Origin: Durio zibethinus
Taxonomy: Eukaryota > Streptophyta > Magnoliopsida > Malvales > Malvaceae
Assembly: GCF_002303985.1 (NCBI RefSeq)
Contig: NW_019168015.1
Span: 15,611,302 to 15,675,301, forward strand
Length of the DNA stretch: 64,000 nucleotides
Direction of reading: 5' to 3'
Under the pieces are notes generated by a model. It saw only the letters and a program-made list of their open reading frames with translations, made no database searches and was not told the origin of the DNA. A program made the position numbers and the translations under genes. This document shows positions 12,554 through 23,437 of this stretch, piece after piece (the first letter of the stretch is position 1; every line of letters begins with the position of its first letter).

Positions 12554-14780
12554 ACTATACAAAAAAATAAAGGAGATGGATTAAAATTTTAATAAAAATT
12601 ATATAAATTTAATAAAATAATAATAATATATTTTATATTTTTATATTCATATAAATTATGATATTGATATATAATTTTTGTATAAACTATTATATAAATA
12701 CATAAATTATTAATTTTTTATGATATAAATATATAAATTGCCCAAAAATGGAAAAACTTAGGTTCTGAACGTAAGCGTACGAAGGAAAGGAGAAATAGTA
12801 ATAGGAGGTGGATCAAATCACGTTAGTGATGCTGGATTGGGGCCGTGAGACAAGGCTAGAGAGAAGGAATAGGAAGCAACAAGACAAAGGGGTTGAACCT
12901 AGAAAACGAAAAAAGAAAGATGAGAAAAAGGGGTTGGACTCAGAAAATGAAAAAAAGAAAGATAACCCGCTATCAGAACTCACAAACCTTTCTGGTGATG
13001 AACTCGCCGCAGGAGAGGTATCAACAATCGGAGAAAATCATGCAAAGGGATAGATGCTTGAGATGAGATTAAAATTATGAAGAGAAGAAAAAGAAAGAAG
13101 AAAGCAGAAAGAACAGAGATTTTCTATTTTGGATAATTTTTTTTGCATCTTTTACTTTTATCTTTTGGTTGAAAAAAATATTTTATAATTTGGTCTAAAT
13201 TTTGAAAAAATTTAAATAAAAAATTTAAACTCATTAGATTTGGACATAATTTTTAGATTCATTTAAATTTTGAATTAATTTTAGATAAAAAATTTAAAAC
13301 TTAAGTTTAATCTCACTCTACCAGAATTCATATATATATATAAATTTTTATTTTTATATATGTAAATTATATATAAATCAATTCATATAAATATAAAAAT
13401 TAAAAATAAAAATTATATGTATTTTATTAAATTTAATTTTTTATATAGTTTTTATTTTTAATTTTTACATATATAATTTTTATTTTTAATTTTATGTGAA
13501 TTATATATAATTTCATTAAATTTAATTTAACAATACTTTTTTATTTTTTATTATATAAATTATGTTTAATAAGTGAATTTGAGAATTTTTTTTTAATTTG
13601 AGTTGGATTTAAAATTTTAGATCAAATTTGAGTAAGTATATAAATTATTAATACTAAACATGAGCTCAATCTAAACTCAATTTGATCCGATCCATGAATA
13701 CCTCTAATTATAACATATAATTATTTTTGTATAAGCATGTAAGAAAAATAAATAAGTAGTAACATACCTACTACGGGTTACTGTCAGTTTAAAATTTTTT
13801 TGTTACCATAGAAAAATAAATCAAAACTTTTAAAAAGTATTTTAAGAGATAAATATATAATTAGATATATATATATATATATATGATGTAAAAGTACTTT
13901 TTTTGAGCTTCCCCTAAAAAAAAAAAGGTTTATTCAAGGTTATAGTTGAATGCCAATGACATCTACTTTCAAAAATAAAACAATAGGTGTTTTTATGCCA
14001 TTATTTGTTTAATCCTATAGATTTTTTAGATTATAATTATCTATATATTACTATACAAATTTCATAAAAAATGAATAGAGATGAAAAATAACATTAAATA
14101 CTTCTATTCAATAACAAAAAAAATGATATAACCTTTTTTTTTAATTTATATTCCATGCACTATCCAAAAAAAAAAAAGAATTTGTATTTAATTTATTGGT
14201 ATGTTTCTTTTTTATATCTTTATTCAAATCTATAAGATAAATTAAGATCTATTATGACATATAAATTGAACTAAAGAAATAAAAAAATGTAAAAAAATGT
14301 CTTTCTTTTTCTATCTATGCATATAATTTTTTTGTCATTCCACCTTTATAATTTATGCATCTCCATTTACTCATGAAGAATACATTAAAATAGAAAAATG
14401 TAAAAAAAATAATTTTATTTACCTAATAAAAAAAACTTAGAAAATTTTTTTTTTACTAATTGGTAATTGATCAAGCTTGAAGGGAAAGTATGTCCAATTT
14501 TTATTTTCAATCAAATTTGATGAGACTCATAGTTAATCTATTAAAGGATATATAATTTTGAAATAAAAAGAATATTTTTAATTTTAGTAAGTCATTTTTT
14601 CCTAGAATTATATATAAAATGTAAAGAAAATATTTGGTAGTAAATTTATTTATTGTAATGAAAGACAATCAATCAGTTCTGAAATGAAAATGAACTAATT
14701 AATAAGTTCAAATAAACAAACTTAAATATTGAACAAATAAACTCAAATAATTTGTTTTCTTTTATTAAAGTAAGTTTTAG
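12554..14780. other. AT-rich intergenic DNA with no supported gene
   Basis: Mostly AT-rich with A tracts. An 81-codon lysine/glutamate-rich frame at 12,808-13,053 lies in a patch of more balanced composition but has no recognisable domain. An AT-rich hairpin-forming segment is listed separately. A TA run lies at about 13,866-13,883. Confidence 0.5.
13364..13512. repeat. AT-rich inverted repeat, possible MITE remnant
   Basis: The left arm (about 13,364-13,420) contains TAAAAATAAAAATTATATGT. The right arm (about 13,468-13,512) is its near reverse complement, with a few gaps, around a loop of about 47 bases. Long near-complementary arms suggest a foldback element, but AT-rich DNA forms such matches easily and no target duplication was identified. 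Confidence 0.3.
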
Positions 14781-15037
14781 TGTCACAGATTTAAGGAGGA
14801 GTCCTGAATCTCATATCGAACATAATAGAAAGGTCACTGAGGTATATAAGGGTTCACACCATCTCTTCCTTGTGAGACATCTTTTGTAGGACAAAACCGT
14901 GAGGTCAGGGGGTCAGAGCGGATAATACCTCATAAGGGTGTGAACCGTGACAGGTAGGTTGATTTGGGATGCCGGATGAGTGGATGCTTGGGTCCCGGAG
15001 CTGCGTGGGTTCGGAGCTTAATTCTCGACCCGTGACA
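14781..15037 (+). repeat. TRIM 5' LTR
   Basis: 257 bp, TGTCAC...GTGACA. It contains a TATA-like TATATAAG near 14,842-14,849, plausibly the element's promoter. It keeps about 55 bases that the 3' copy lacks. Confidence 0.85.
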
Positions 15038-15039
15038 AG

Positions 15040-15052
15040 TGGTATTAGAGCC
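15040..15052 (+). promoter_or_regulatory. TRIM primer binding site (initiator tRNA-Met)
   Basis: TGGTATTAGAGCC differs at one position from the canonical TGGTATCAGAGCC that pairs with the 3' end of plant initiator tRNA-Met. It begins two bases after the 5' LTR. Confidence 0.85.
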
Positions 15053-15099
15053 AGCCCTAAACCGTTCGATCTACGCCAAGCGTCTCAAGGGAGGTAGCC

Positions 15100-15131
15100 A
15101 GGGTGGCCACCCTCTGTGACGAGAGCGTCAC
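15100..15131 (+). promoter_or_regulatory. Two adjacent palindromes in the TRIM internal region
   Basis: AGGGTGGCCACCCT (15,100-15,113) is a perfect 14-base palindrome. GTGACG-AGAG-CGTCAC (15,116-15,131) is a perfect 6-bp stem with a 4-base loop. They lie between the primer binding site and the polypurine tract. An RNA structure role such as dimerisation or packaging is possible but unproven. Confidence 0.5.
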
Positions 15132-15133
15132 GA

Positions 15134-15150
15134 GGTTGGGTGGGGGAGAA
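15134..15150 (+). promoter_or_regulatory. TRIM polypurine tract
   Basis: G-rich GGTTGGGTGGGGGAGAA immediately before the 3' LTR, in the position of the plus-strand primer for reverse transcription. Confidence 0.7.
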
Positions 15151-15352
15151 TGTCACGGCCTAAGGAGGAGTCCTGAATACCGGTTGGGTGGGGGCTTTTT
15201 GTAAGACAAAATCGTGAGGTTAGGGAGCCAGAGCGGACAATACCTCACAAGGGTGTGAACCGTGACAGGTAAGTTAATCTGAAACGTCAGATGAGTGGAT
15301 GTTCGAGTCCCAAAGTCGCACAGGTTTAGAGCTTAATTCTCGACCCGTGACA
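15151..15352 (+). repeat. TRIM 3' LTR (shorter than the 5' copy)
   Basis: 202 bp. Matches the 5' LTR at both ends but lacks about 55 bases including the TATA-like motif. At that point it carries GGTTGGGTGGGGG (15,182-15,194), an exact 13-base copy of the polypurine tract sequence at 15,134-15,146. Confidence 0.8.
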
Positions 15353-15738
15353 CTAGGACATCTATGATTCATATCAAAATCAAATACTTTTTGTGGTGAA
15401 ATTCTTTGTATTCTCAATCGATATACATAAATTATTGTAATATGTAATAATAAAATAATTGATATTTTCAGAAAAATCTTGCTAAAAAAAAAACAATTTA
15501 ACAACATAAAAATGATAATAGCTGCATCAGATTTGTAATTCTTTTTTAAAAAACTGTTCTATTGAGTTCCAAAATTCTTAGCATTCAACAAGCATAATAA
15601 CTTTGCAGCTAGAAAACAGCACAGTCAAAATTAAAGCCTAAGAGGGACATGTAACATTTTAATGTAAATTAAAATGTTCTTCGGCTATGGTTGTGGTAGA
15701 TGATACTAATAATCACTTACATAGCCTAAAACTAAAAA

Positions 15739-16723
15739 TCAACGACCACGATTGCTCAGCTCTCTATCTGCTTCTAACAGTGGAATTTTGATTAAATACA
15801 TGAAATACTGCAAAAGCCAGAGAGAGTGTAAATGTCGTGGCCACTTGAGGAGATTATTTATGATAGAAAAATAGGTATAAATTAGTTTGACACGCAAAAT
15901 TTTAGAACATCACTTTATAAGGGGGAGGCTAAAGTATGAAGAGTAAAAAGGTATCTTCTATCAAATATTTCACAAAGCAAATTATACTAAATAGGGATTA
16001 CACTGTAGCATGTAGAAGAAGCAGGGATCTAACATCCAAGCATAAATCACAAAGGCCATTCTTTATCTTTCACTTCTTAACCTAGTGATAAAAGAAACCT
16101 TAAGAAAGATATTAGAATTTGAATTCGAATCAAGCATCCCCTTTTTCCTTTTCATGTAACAGGGCGTTGACCTCCTTTGAACAAAAAAAATGAAAAGGCC
16201 ATTCTATTAAAAGTCACCTGAGCTGGACGTCCTTTGGTTCGCCATTGCAAAGCCAGATGTAGTTGGTTAAAAAGATCCACCATAACCTCTTTTTGATTTA
16301 TAAGCTTTATCAGAGTTGCACGATGACTATGATTATGTATTAAAGCATCATACTGTAGTTAAAAAACCATTTTCAGCACTCAGCATTTGAGGATTAAAAT
16401 TATTAGATACCACTTAGTATTATCCATAGTCCAAATTTACTGTTCAAATTTAACGTCATTTTCAACAGCAGCAGTTCAATAATTAACATTACTTCAAGTT
16501 CAATGGTGCCCTCTTGCTTTACTTTATGGTTCTGATTATATTCATCCTCAATAGACTACTGTGTAAGCAAATCATTGCATAAAGCATTGGCACAAAATAG
16601 AATAACTGAACTTTTGAAACACATAAATTTCTGCTTCCATGTACAATAAAAAATCTTAAGCATAATAGAATAACATAATCATACCTCTTCCTCCAATTCT
16701 TGACAAATATGCAGTTGGCCATC
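15739..16723 (-). CDS. Unidentified minus-strand gene, three 3'-terminal exons (partial)
   Basis: Reading right to left, three exon-like segments join in frame with AG acceptors and GT donors: 16723-16685 (13 codons, after ATTTAG, before GTATGA), 16352-16218 (45 codons, after CTACAG, before GTGACT) and 15807-15739 (22 codons plus TGA, after TTGCAG). All junctions are phase 0. The predicted sequence starts DGQLHICQELEEE, continues with a charged and hydrophobic stretch typical of coding DNA (including NQKEVMVDLFNQLHLALQW) and ends ELSNRGR. I do not recognise the protein; its heptad-like pattern could be a helix or coiled coil. The N-terminal part is not convincingly found. The exon-like segment just upstream at 16,741-16,847 is in another frame, so this may be a pseudogene or an incomplete model. 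Splicing is inferred from consensus sites and open frames only. Confidence 0.4.
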
Positions 16724-16740
16724 CTAAATGGACTTTTGGA

Positions 16741-16847
16741 TTAGCTATCCTCAGCATAAACATGACCGCCAACGTAAAGAATCTCATCTCCATGGGTATT
16801 TAGGGAATTATCAACCATCTGAGCACTTCCCTCAGATTACAAACTTC
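16741..16847 (-). other. Exon-like segment upstream of the minus-strand exons
   Basis: On the minus strand a good acceptor (TTCTTCTGCAG) ends at 16,848. After 29 bases an ATG at 16,818 opens a 25-codon frame (MVDNSLNTHGDEILY...) ending at a TAA at 16,743-16,741. The composition looks coding. The frame is offset by two from the next exon at 16,723, so either a short intron, a frameshift or a non-coding origin must be assumed. It could be the first coding exon after a 5' UTR intron. Confidence 0.25.
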
Positions 16848-16859
16848 CTGCAGAAGAAA

Positions 16860-18240
16860 TAAATGATGAACAAATAAGAATACCAAATCATGTGAGCAGA
16901 ATCGCAATTTTTTCTTTCACGCACACTGCAAGACAAATATATAAAGATATTCTAAGATTAAATCTATCGATTTGAAATTTTTATTAAAATTTTATTTAAT
17001 TATTTTTAATAAAAAATTTCATAAATTTTATTTAAGAAATATCATCTAAATCACGGGAGATCGTACTCGTCAATGATTAGGATTTTAGGAAGGTTAGACG
17101 AATGGAGTCATTGCATCTATTTGATTAGTTTAGAATGTTGATAATGATTAGTTATTCATTAAGAATGATTATAGTAGGAACAATAAAATAAAAAAGAAAC
17201 TAACAAGGCGGGGCGAAGAAAATCCATAAAAGAATTGAAATCGTCGTTCATTCACGTAACAATCAAGACTAAAGAGACAGAATTACCATAATCATTCGGG
17301 CAAGTGACGGAATATGACTGGTAGATTCCGTGAGAGGCCGGTCGCTACATGTCAATCTTGAATTTTGTAATTATAAATAAATAAATAATACTACTTACTA
17401 AAGCAATTCTGCCTTGTATTTTACCTGTATAATTCGGTATTATCATAATCGTATAAACATATGTAACAGTTAAATGATTTTCTTTTCTTAACAAGTTTTA
17501 AGACATCTAATATAAGCATGCGGCGAGGATGCAAGTACTAGAGAGAGAAAAGAAGGAAAGCACAAAAATGCTGATAATACTAATAGAGAAGTAGATCAAG
17601 GGTAATACCTACCTACAACTACAACTATAGTTAAGTCAGTTAACTAGGGATGGCTACCCTGTTTTGCTCGCCATGGCTTTGGCTGCTCTTTGTTTTGTTC
17701 CGTCGAGTTTCCTTTCGCAAGTTTTAAGCACCTAACCTCTGTCTTTGTGTATATATTATACAAGGAATCAACAATAAAGTAAAAATAATAAATTCTTTAA
17801 AAGAAAATAAAGTAAAAATAAATGAGGGAGGGAATCGTAAAGGCCAAATATAAATTGCACAAATTAAATGGAAAACAAAGTACTATACGAATACGAGAAC
17901 GAGGAGTTTGGTAAATATGGCATGAAAAAGACTGCAAAAATTAAGAAAAAAGAAAAATAGTGAAATACAGAAATATAGAGAATAGAGATAATTTTTTTTC
18001 TTACTTAAATTATCTATCTGCTTACGTACGTTACATACTATTTGTATATACAGCATTTTAGCCAAAAAAAAAAAAAAAAAAAAAAGAAAGAAGAAATCGT
18101 AGTTGTGGGGCCTGGCCTGTGGGGTGGTTGGGTGGGTGTAAGCTTCTTCTCTGCCTCTTTGGACTTTTTCTTTCCCCTCGACTTTGGCCTCCAAATATTT
18201 GTAGATTACTAATCATTTTCGATGAAAATTACTAAAATTT
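16860..18240. other. Intergenic region between the minus-strand exons and the PHL7-like gene
   Basis: Mixed to AT-rich. A GC-richer patch at 17,200-17,350 could hold a 5' exon or promoter of the minus-strand gene: on the minus strand a GTAATT donor-like site follows an ATG at about 17,294. Nothing here is supported well enough to call. A 21-base A tract lies near 18,064-18,085. Confidence 0.4.
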
Positions 18241-18692
18241 AAATTATATTTACGTCGTCGAAGAGTGAGGGGCGAAATTTTAAGGTGTGGGATGCTTTTA
18301 GATCTGCTTCTGGTATGCTCTCCTCTTTCCCTCTCTTTGCACTTTAGCTGTTACTTCTTCTCCAACTTTCTTTTTACGTCCTCCTCGCAGCTTCCTCTGC
18401 CTTTTGCGCTCTATTTGGTTACCTTGTTTATTTATTTTTTTTACAAGAACAAAAAAATTGTTTTCAATTCCTCTTTCTTTCCATATATATGTACAAACAC
18501 CCACATGACCCTAACTAATTTCCCTAATTTCTATTTCTGACATCTTAATCGCTGCATTTCTTACTTTTCCTTTCCTTTTTTATTAGTAAATGAAAAAAGA
18601 AGAAGGAATATTTACTACATATATAAAACGATATTTCCTCCTGGTTTTTGGGCTTTCGGTTTGCTATACTCCCAATTGGTTTAGAGATTTAG

Positions 18693-18722
18693 TATAATAG
18701 AATAGAATAGAATAGAACAGAA
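18693..18722. repeat. AATAG pentanucleotide microsatellite
   Basis: Four to five tandem AGAAT/AATAG units within the upstream region of the PHL7-like gene. Confidence 0.85.
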
Positions 18723-18774
18723 TTAGGAATTATGTTTTTTTAACCTGTGATTTGATGATAATTGTGGTTTTAAA

Positions 18775-18841
18775 GGATAGAGGATTACATCAAGCATATT
18801 TGGACAATCTGCTCCCCAACTCCCAATGCCTTTAATCAACG
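18775..18841 (+). other. Candidate first coding exon of the PHL7-like gene
   Basis: Segment bounded by an AG (TTTTAAAG) and a strong donor (AACG|GTAACT at 18,842). It contains an ATG at 18,826. Joined to an acceptor at 20,481-20,483 (TTTGTAG), the frame runs ATG...GAT GAA CAG CGA ATG straight into the main frame, adding nine residues (MPLINDEQR) before the ATG at 20,495. This is a prediction from splice consensus and frame only. Confidence 0.4.
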
Positions 18842-20483
18842 GTAACTCAACATCTTCTCTTTTCTGGCCTAACAAAAAAAAAAAATCCTATCTTTTCTTC
18901 TTCACTTTTATTGTATAGTATCCATTTTCTCATCTCTCATTTCAGTTACGTGTTGTATGCATACAATATCATTCAGCTCCACACCCCTTTCTATTTGTAC
19001 AACCACCGCACTCCAGTTTTTTTGTCACTCTTATGTTAATTTCTCTTTCCCTTTTCAAATACTCATTTCCCTCTTAGGGACGGGGTTAATAGTATGGCAG
19101 TGGGAATATTCTACCATCTTTTTCCTTCTTATAAACTGCTAATGTTATATACGGCTGCTTGTGCCTTCCCCAGGCCAGCCCTTTTCATGTTTTAAACCTT
19201 ATTCTACATAATCCTTTGCCCTTTAGATCTCCCTTTAGATTGCAAGAGGATGTTTTACAAAGATTTGGAATTTTAAGAACTCTTTGCTTCTACATGCAGC
19301 CTAAAGCTGAAGCAACCTGGTTTTCAAAATTAAAGAGCGCCCATCATCATTCCTCTCCACCACAAACCCAAAAAACAAAGAAGGCTTTTTTTATTGCTCT
19401 TCGTTGATTCATACTGAATTTTTAAAATAGGATGCAACTATCTTTAACCATTTTGTTTATTTACTGGCATAAATGCTGATTTCACTGTATAAAAGTTTTG
19501 CATGTCAAACAAATGAAATCTTTAGTTTATAACGGTTCAGATATGCATATCATTATTAAAAGCAGAACTCAAGAACATCAAGTGAAAGACTGAAAGACGT
19601 TTGTGCCTAATCTTTTCTTCCAATAGGGAAAAAAAATTAGGTTTTCATTTCTATGAGACATCTCCACTTCCTAGATTCTTTGAGAGCTGGCTTCAAAACA
19701 TTATAAAAAAGGTTTTATGGACATATATTCTGGTAGTGGTTTCTTTAAAAGATTATGATTTAGCTTGTTTGTTGGAGAAAGTTGGGGTAGCAATTTTAGG
19801 TTTGAGATGCTGTGCTCTCTGTTGCATTAGGAAAAGCCAAATGGATAATTATATGCAATATTAGTGTATAATAAGGAAGACTCAGTGCTTATGGAAATGG
19901 TGATGAAAATTTGAATTGATTCTGATTGCAAGGAGATTATGGTTCCCCTCCTCTACTATGGATATATTTTATGACTCTTCACAGCTTGCTCTAGTTGTGT
20001 CTTTGCTTTTACTTTTGATTTCAACCATGGTCTTGGTAAGTGTATACTTTAGTTTCAGTCATATCATAAAAATTATAATGACAATAAGGTTTTTTGCTAG
20101 CAAACGATATTAAGATGCTATTATGAAAATATTTTCATATTATCTGCAGCAGTTGATAGATAATTTGATGATTCTGAATGCATTTAATGATGATATTTCT
20201 TTAAATAGTAACCTTGGAAAGGCACTCTTCAGCAAAACACTAAAATAATAACTAGAGAAGAAGAAGAGAATGCATGTATGGTGTTGGTTGGCTAATGGGG
20301 CTAATAATTCTTCCATTCATGCTTTCCTGGCCCTTCCTCTTTCCTTTCTGTTCAGATGGTGAGAATTGCATCTATTATGCTTTTGGCTTTTTCTTAACTA
20401 TGATTGTAGACCAATGTGGAATCTATCAACACTTTTCGGTTATTTTGCTCTTTATGAGTCTGTGTACTCCCTTTTGTTTGTAG

Positions 20484-20531
20484 ATGAACAGCGAATGTAT
20501 CAACCGAAGACTGTTCCTGGCTCAAGTTTAG
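20484..20531 (+). promoter_or_regulatory. Out-of-frame upstream ATG overlapping the PHL7-like start
   Basis: If the exon starts right after the TAG at 20,481-20,483 and the upstream sequence is non-coding, the first ATG met is at 20,484. It opens a 15-codon frame ending at a TAG at 20,529-20,531, past the main ATG at 20,495. Such an overlapping upstream frame would lower translation from 20,495. It would be irrelevant if transcripts start at the 18,826 ATG. Confidence 0.3.
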
Positions 20532-23437
20532 TTTGTAACAACTCATTAGCTCATGGTCAGCATTTAGATTGTGGTGCTAGCCCAATGGATCCCATAAGTG
20601 GAGGGAACAGTCTCACCAACAACCCTAATCTTGCATCAAAGCAACGATTGCGCTGGACGCATGACCTTCATGAACGTTTTGTTGATGCTGTAGCGCAACT
20701 TGGTGGGCCAGATCGTGAGTCTCATCAAAGATCACCCTAACTAATAATTAATTCTTAGCCTGAATATGTATGTGCTTGTGATTGACTAGTCGGCCATTAG
20801 ATAAAAAAAATGGTTTGTTAAAGGTTGTAAATGCTGCTGCCTTTCTTTTGGTGCAAGATTAATGAAACAAGGTATTTTAGACAACAGGAAATTAATTCTC
20901 TACATTCCTGGAAACTTAAAATGTTAGTGGGATTCTGTAACTTGAAGCATCTCTCTTTCATCTAATCTCGTGTCTGTTGAGAATTATCTATAAAAACTTT
21001 TCTTGGTAAATTGCATAAAAAGGATTGCTGTGGTGGCTATATTTTTTATATGAACATGGTTATTCAGAAATTTTAAATACCTTAAAATTTGAACATTTAT
21101 ATGTGGAAAAGTGTATAATGGTGATCAAGTTTCTTTCTTTTTTTCCCCTCTCAGGAGCTACACCAAAAGGAGTTCTCAGAGTAATGGGTGTGCAGGGTTT
21201 GACAATATACCATGTCAAGAGCCATTTACAGGTATATAGTTCTCTTTTCAACCTAATGAAGAAGTGTACTTATTTATGCACATTGGTTCGGAGTTGCCTC
21301 AAGAGGAGTGGGGTTTTTGTTGAGTGGTTCATTTAATATTCCCAATTATTGTTTGTGGCTTTTGTTGACTCTACTTTTGTGATGCATCCAGAAATACCGA
21401 CTTGCAAAATATCTTCCTGATTCTTCTTCTGACGGTAGGTTTATCTGTTTCTTTATAATTTTTATTTTTTATGTAGAAATTAACTGGTACTGTTAGAATT
21501 GTTCTCCTCCCATTAAGTTCATTCTTCATGCGGCATTGAAATCTTCAAGTTCATTATAACTTGAGTTGTTTCGTAAGAAATTTCTCTTCTTAATATTGCT
21601 TGTTTATTCTATGTGTTAATGAAGGTAAAAAGCCTGACAAGAAAGAAACTGGGGATATGCTTTCTAATTTGGATGGTCCATCGTAAGTGACAGCTTTTTC
21701 AGTTTGTGTTTTTTGTTTTATTTTTTTTAAAATATCAATTGTCAGAATAGTTCTTGTTAGTTTCAACATGTTTCTTGAGGTTTAAGATGGAAGAGTTCAT
21801 ATTGACATGCAGAAGAAAACCGTAAGACTTGCAGGAATAAAGAAACATGTTGGAAGTTGTCATGCATATGAAAATTGCTAAATAATCTTAGGGAAGGGGA
21901 AAGGATACTGTTATCCCAGCACCGGACACCATCTAATGTGATTAAATAGGGTTTGGGTACCCTATAAATCAGTAAAGTAAAACGATAATCCATATTGGGT
22001 TTCTGTAGTGACTATAGGTTGCCTGCTATCCCAACCCGCCATTAGTGATGAATATTGTAAGTTTTAGTTGTAATATTTTATTTTTATTTCTCTATTACCT
22101 AATGTTAATAGATTACTTTTTGAAGTTTTAATTGTTCAATATAATAATTTATTTCTGGTTACTTTAGTTTATTTTTATTAATGATGAATAAAATGCATAA
22201 AACTAATGTTCATTAAATTTTAGTTTTGGAGTTGGGTGCACAAATCATTCTCTAATGAATATGCGGTTCAGCTACTTAGTTGGGTATTGGCTGCCTGGGT
22301 TGGTTACCTCAATTCTTGTTCGTTCTGAGTAGTTCAAAAGTAGGAGGCAGCCTACCTCTTGCCATCTCTTGTTCCTATGCCTTGTGTCCAAAATCAAAAT
22401 GGATATTTTAATAATTTCATATTTTATCCCACCAATGGATAAAACCCAGAGTGTGTTAAACATCCAAGGAATTTTATTCTTTAAATGATGAAATATCTCT
22501 TCATCTTAAATTGATTGATCAACTTGAATTGCCTAGAGTTGAGAGGGTTTTTTTTTTTCCTGTTTGCAGTGGGGTGCAAATTACTGAAGCTCTAAAGTTG
22601 CAGATGGAGGTGCAAAAGCGCTTGCATGAACAATTGGAGGCATGTATTCTCAATGCAAATTTAGTATTAATTTAATTATCATGTTATTACTGGGCTCTGC
22701 TTGCTATTTCAGAGTAGCATGGTATTGAGGGTTGTCAACAACATTCACTATTTTCTGTGTGTTCTTTATTAAACTATAACAATGTGCTATATTTCTGTGC
22801 ATAAAGTTTCAGGTGTTGTATTTACCTGTTGAGTTTTCCCAAAACACATATTTCTAAGCTCTAAGCCTACAATTTCTGTACCTGTGATGTACAACAGGTG
22901 CAGAGACAGCTACAGTTGCGGATAGAGGCTCAAGGAAAGTATTTAAAGAAAATTATTGAAGAGCAACAACGTCTTAGTGGAGTCCTTGCGGAAGCACCTG
23001 GCTCAGGAACTTCAGTCCCAGCATTGGGTGACAATGGCGTGGAATCTGACAAGAAGACTGACCCTGCAACTCCAGCCCCAACTTCAGAATTCCCTCTACA
23101 AGATAAGGCTGCCAAAGAACGAGCCCCTTCCAAGAGCCACTCTGTTGACGAGTCTTTCTCATCTCACCATGAACCTTTGACCCCGGATTCCGGTTGCCAT
23201 GTTGGTTCCCCTGCAGGGAGTCCTAAGGGGGAGAGGTTGAAGAAGCAACGGGTGAGCATGGCTGCAGCATTTGCTAAACCTGAGATGGTACTTCCACACC
23301 AGATATTAGAGTCAAGCATTAGTGCCTCCCACCAACAAATGCAGTCAGTTTTCATGGGAAAGCAATTTGATCCTTCATCTGGGGTGGCGATTGGAAATGA
23401 AGATCAATTGGGGAAGGCTTCAGGAACCGAGCTGTAG
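20495..23437 (+). CDS. PHL7: MYB-CC (GARP) transcription factor, PHL7-like (six coding exons)
   Basis: Coding exons: 20495-20714, 21155-21231, 21392-21434, 21625-21682, 22570-22639, 22898-23437; 1,008 nt, 335 residues. It is a DNA-binding factor of the PHR1/PHL family, whose members act in the nucleus, usually as dimers, and in several cases control phosphate-starvation genes. The single MYB/GARP repeat spans about residues 49-107 and contains the family motif VKSHLQKYR (94-102). The MYB-CC coiled coil with LHEQLEVQRQLQLRIEAQGK lies at about 137-183. A Ser/Pro-rich, probably disordered C-terminus follows. The whole MYB and coiled-coil core matches what I recall of PHL7 (Arabidopsis At2g01060) better than PHR1 or PHL2. 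The fifth intron is GC-AG (GAG|GCATGT...CAACAG), required to keep LEVQRQ intact. An upstream exon near 18,826 may add nine residues. Confidence 0.9.
22640..22897 (+). other. GC-AG intron of the PHL7-like gene
   Basis: Donor GAG|GCATGT at 22,640 and acceptor ACAACAG at 22,891-22,897. The reading frame and the conserved LHEQLEVQRQ sequence across the junction leave no GT alternative at the exon edge. GC-AG introns are a known minor class of U2-type introns. Confidence 0.85.

Larger units (their letters stand above)
14781..15352 (+). mobile_element. TRIM-type miniature LTR retrotransposon
   Basis: Two direct repeats start TGTCAC and end GTGACA: 14,781-15,037 (257 bp) and 15,151-15,352 (202 bp). 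Between them are 113 bases with no coding capacity. Two bases after the left repeat comes a primer binding site matching initiator tRNA-Met, and a G-rich polypurine tract abuts the right repeat. This is the structure of a terminal-repeat retrotransposon in miniature, which has no proteins and depends on an autonomous element for movement. Flanks TTTAG and CTAGG give at best an imperfect target duplication. Its GC content is well above its surroundings. Confidence 0.85.

Noticed and set aside
12808..13053. 81-codon lysine/glutamate-rich frame
   Set aside because: Composition reflects purine-rich DNA; no homology recognised and no gene context.
15300..15330. GTTCGAGTCCC resembling a tRNA T-loop
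   Set aside because: It lies inside the TRIM LTR and no other tRNA arms are present around it.
14776..15357. Target-site duplication for the TRIM
   Set aside because: Flanks TTTAG and CTAGG match at too few positions to be called a duplication.
20274..20483. Upstream extension of the PHL7-like frame to ATGs at 20,274 or 20,366
   Set aside because: The residues are hydrophobic and intron-like, and a good acceptor (TTTGTAG) lies at 20,481-20,483.
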